Shown: in pieces, positions 62,856 to 64,000 of the stretch
Layout: each line of letters begins with the position of its first letter
Position numbering within the stretch: the stretch's first letter is position 1
Assembly (NCBI RefSeq): GCF_002886255.1
Contig: NZ_KZ614149.1
Span: forward strand, 1,302,001 to 1,366,000
DNA length: 64,000 bases
From: Alteribacillus bidgolensis
GTDB lineage: Bacteria; Bacillota; Bacilli; Bacillales; Marinococcaceae
Reading direction: 5' to 3'
Made by a program: the position numbers and the translations under genes
The notes under the pieces: generated by a model
Database searches by the model: none
What the model was told of the DNA's origin: nothing
What the model saw: the letters and a program-made list of their open reading frames with translations, nothing else

Positions 62856-63436
62856 CATAGATCGTGACTAAAACCTCTCCTATATTGTTGAGGTGTCTGC
62901 TTCGTTTTTTTTCGAAAAGCATGATAAAAGCTTGAGGAATTTTGAAATCCTACTTCATAACAAATATCAGTAACGGATAATTCAGTCGTTTTTAGAAGAT
63001 GAACGGCCTTGTTGACACGTATATGCTGTAAATATGAATGTAGCGTTTTTGACGTATGCGTTTTAAAAAGTCGAGCTAAATAATAGGGACTTATGCCAAT
63101 GTGTAGCGCGATTTTTGTCAAGGTAAGTCCTTCCTTATAATGGCTATGGATATATGCTTTTGTATCATTAATAATCGCCAGTTTTGGATCAAAGTTCTTA
63201 GTATCTGGTTGGCATCTTTTGCATGGACGAAAGCCTGCTCGTTTTGCGTCTTCTGGTGTTTGGAAAAAGGTGATATTTTCCTTATTGGGGTTTTTAGACT
63301 TACAGGAAGGGCGACAAAATATTCCCGTTGTCTTCACCGCATAGAAAAACACGCCGTCATATGAAGGGTCACAACTGTTAGCGATTGTAACCATTTCATT
63401 GAAGGAAAAACGTCCCTGAATAACCATGTCATTCAA
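62855..63436 (-). CDS. adaA: AdaA-like methylphosphotriester-DNA methyltransferase / transcription activator
   Basis: A 193-residue protein. N-terminal Ada zinc domain (about 10-85) with the four cysteines FCRPSC...PCKRCQP; the first is the methyl acceptor from DNA phosphotriesters. C-terminal AraC-type double helix-turn-helix (about 95-190, LTKIALHIGISPYYLARLFK). When methylated it activates the adaptive response to alkylation. The length matches B. subtilis AdaA. Its normal partner adaB follows directly but is broken, so its remaining targets must lie elsewhere. Confidence 0.93.
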   Translation of the reverse strand: MNDMVIQGRFSFNEMVTIANSCDPSYDGVFFYAVKTTGIFCRPSCKSKNPNKENITFFQTPEDAKRAGFRPCKRCQPDTKNFDPKLAIINDTKAYIHSHYKEGLTLTKIALHIGISPYYLARLFKTHTSKTLHSYLQHIRVNKAVHLLKTTELSVTDICYEVGFQNSSSFYHAFRKKTKQTPQQYRRGFSHDL

Positions 63437-63464
63437 CTCCTTTACTTTGAACTTTAATATATCC

Positions 63465-64000
63465 TTAACGTCTCCGATGAAAAATGTACATATAAATCAG
63501 ATAAATAGAAATGACGATCAATGGAACAATGATGTGTGACTGAAAAAACGGAAGTACAAGTACACATAAAATAAAGGCGATCAAAGAAGACAACCACGGT
63601 AATGTTCCATTTTTAAAGAGTTTAACACCTGCCGCCATCGAAAGAATATAAACAAGAATTCCCAAGGATGTTGGAATAAATAAAATATCATTAAATGTAA
63701 GAGACAAAGCTTCTGTAATGCAAACCCCCGCCCCTGCGAACATAACGACAAATATAACCATACGTCTTGATATTTGGATTTTTGGATGTAACACAGAAAA
63801 ATAAGAAGGGAATGCCCTATCTCTACTTAGTGAAAAACCAAGCTGCGTGAGACTTGCAACGAATGCGTTTATTGTTCCTGTACAAATGATAAAAGCAAGC
63901 ATTCCAGTAATTAATTGAGCGTTTAAACCAACCGTATCATTCATAATAACAGCAATTGGCGATAAATTACTCTCTTCATTACCATATGTCCCTGTTCCAA
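63465..64000 (-). CDS. APC-family amino acid permease (partial, runs off the window)
   Basis: The C-terminal part (at least 178 codons) of an amino acid-polyamine-organocation transporter: GTGTYGNEESNLSPIAVIMN, then helices with FIICTGTINAFVASLTQLGF and SLSRDRAFPSYF, ending in a basic tail. The pattern (GTINAFxAxxxRLxFSLSRDxAFP) resembles YjeH-type methionine/branched-chain amino acid exporters. The 5' part is outside the window. It is 28 bp upstream of adaA on the same strand and may be co-transcribed with it. Confidence 0.8.
   Translation of the reverse strand, partial: GTGTYGNEESNLSPIAVIMNDTVGLNAQLITGMLAFIICTGTINAFVASLTQLGFSLSRDRAFPSYFSVLHPKIQISRRMVIFVVMFAGAGVCITEALSLTFNDILFIPTSLGILVYILSMAAGVKLFKNGTLPWLSSLIAFILCVLVLPFFQSHIIVPLIVISIYLIYMYIFHRRR

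Overview
The window is low-GC Firmicute DNA with strong AGGAGG-type ribosome binding sites. Two spore germinant-receptor operons, a splAB (spore photoproduct lyase) pair, an acetoin-dehydrogenase operon driven by a sigma-54 activator, and Zur-type palindromes of the Bacillus consensus all point to an endospore-forming Bacillaceae member. I cannot name the species. No rRNA, tRNA, CRISPR array, complete insertion sequence or prophage was seen.

Layout. 0-5.5 kb: MFS/LysR divergent pair, a broken HD-GYP gene, an HPr-like protein and an MscS channel. 5.9-10.2 kb: first ger operon (A-B-C-D). 10.4-17.5 kb: DUF4003, a methyltransferase, splA-splB, an ECF sigma/anti-sigma pair and a short-chain dehydrogenase. 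17.8-28.3 kb: the most interesting block, a probable Zur-controlled zinc island. It holds a ZnuA-like zinc lipoprotein; an Opp/Nik-type ABC importer (binding protein, two permeases, one fused double ATPase); a MATE exporter; a divergently transcribed nicotianamine-synthase-like enzyme; and a two-gene ArsP_1/DUF1980 permease module. A perfect Zur palindrome lies between the MATE and synthase genes, another precedes znuA, and a degenerate one precedes the permease. This looks like make-export-reimport of an opine-like or nicotianamine-like zinc metallophore, but with no CntM or CntK homologue and with a MATE protein where the known systems use an MFS exporter. 28.7-32.6 kb: a frameshifted DUF2306 gene, a chimeric scar joining a beta-roll repeat gene to an MFS fragment, and a nucleobase permease.

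32.6-47.5 kb: lipA, aldehyde dehydrogenase, acetoin reductase, acoL-acoC-acoB-acoA behind a canonical -24/-12 promoter, then a second ger operon (A-C-D-B order), then acoR with a CcpA cre-like site. Together these take butanediol/acetoin to acetyl-CoA plus acetaldehyde and on to acetate, with lipoyl supply. 48-56 kb: YlbC-like CAP protein, a small module of unknown function, a methyltransferase, an MFS/CGNR-regulator divergent pair and a dicarboxylate symporter.

56-64 kb is a gene graveyard: broken APH-like phosphotransferase, truncated CBM tail, AraC/DUF3267 fusion scar, a DUF3231 gene scattered over both strands, EamA and AdaB remnants, and a diverged inverted repeat, interspersed with intact EEP-phosphatase, methyltransferase, adaA and the edge of an amino-acid permease. 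Several breaks across the window are single-base gains, some in homopolymers, so some may be sequencing errors. A dispersed two-hairpin intergenic repeat (about 80 bp) occurs at least four times in the first 29 kb.
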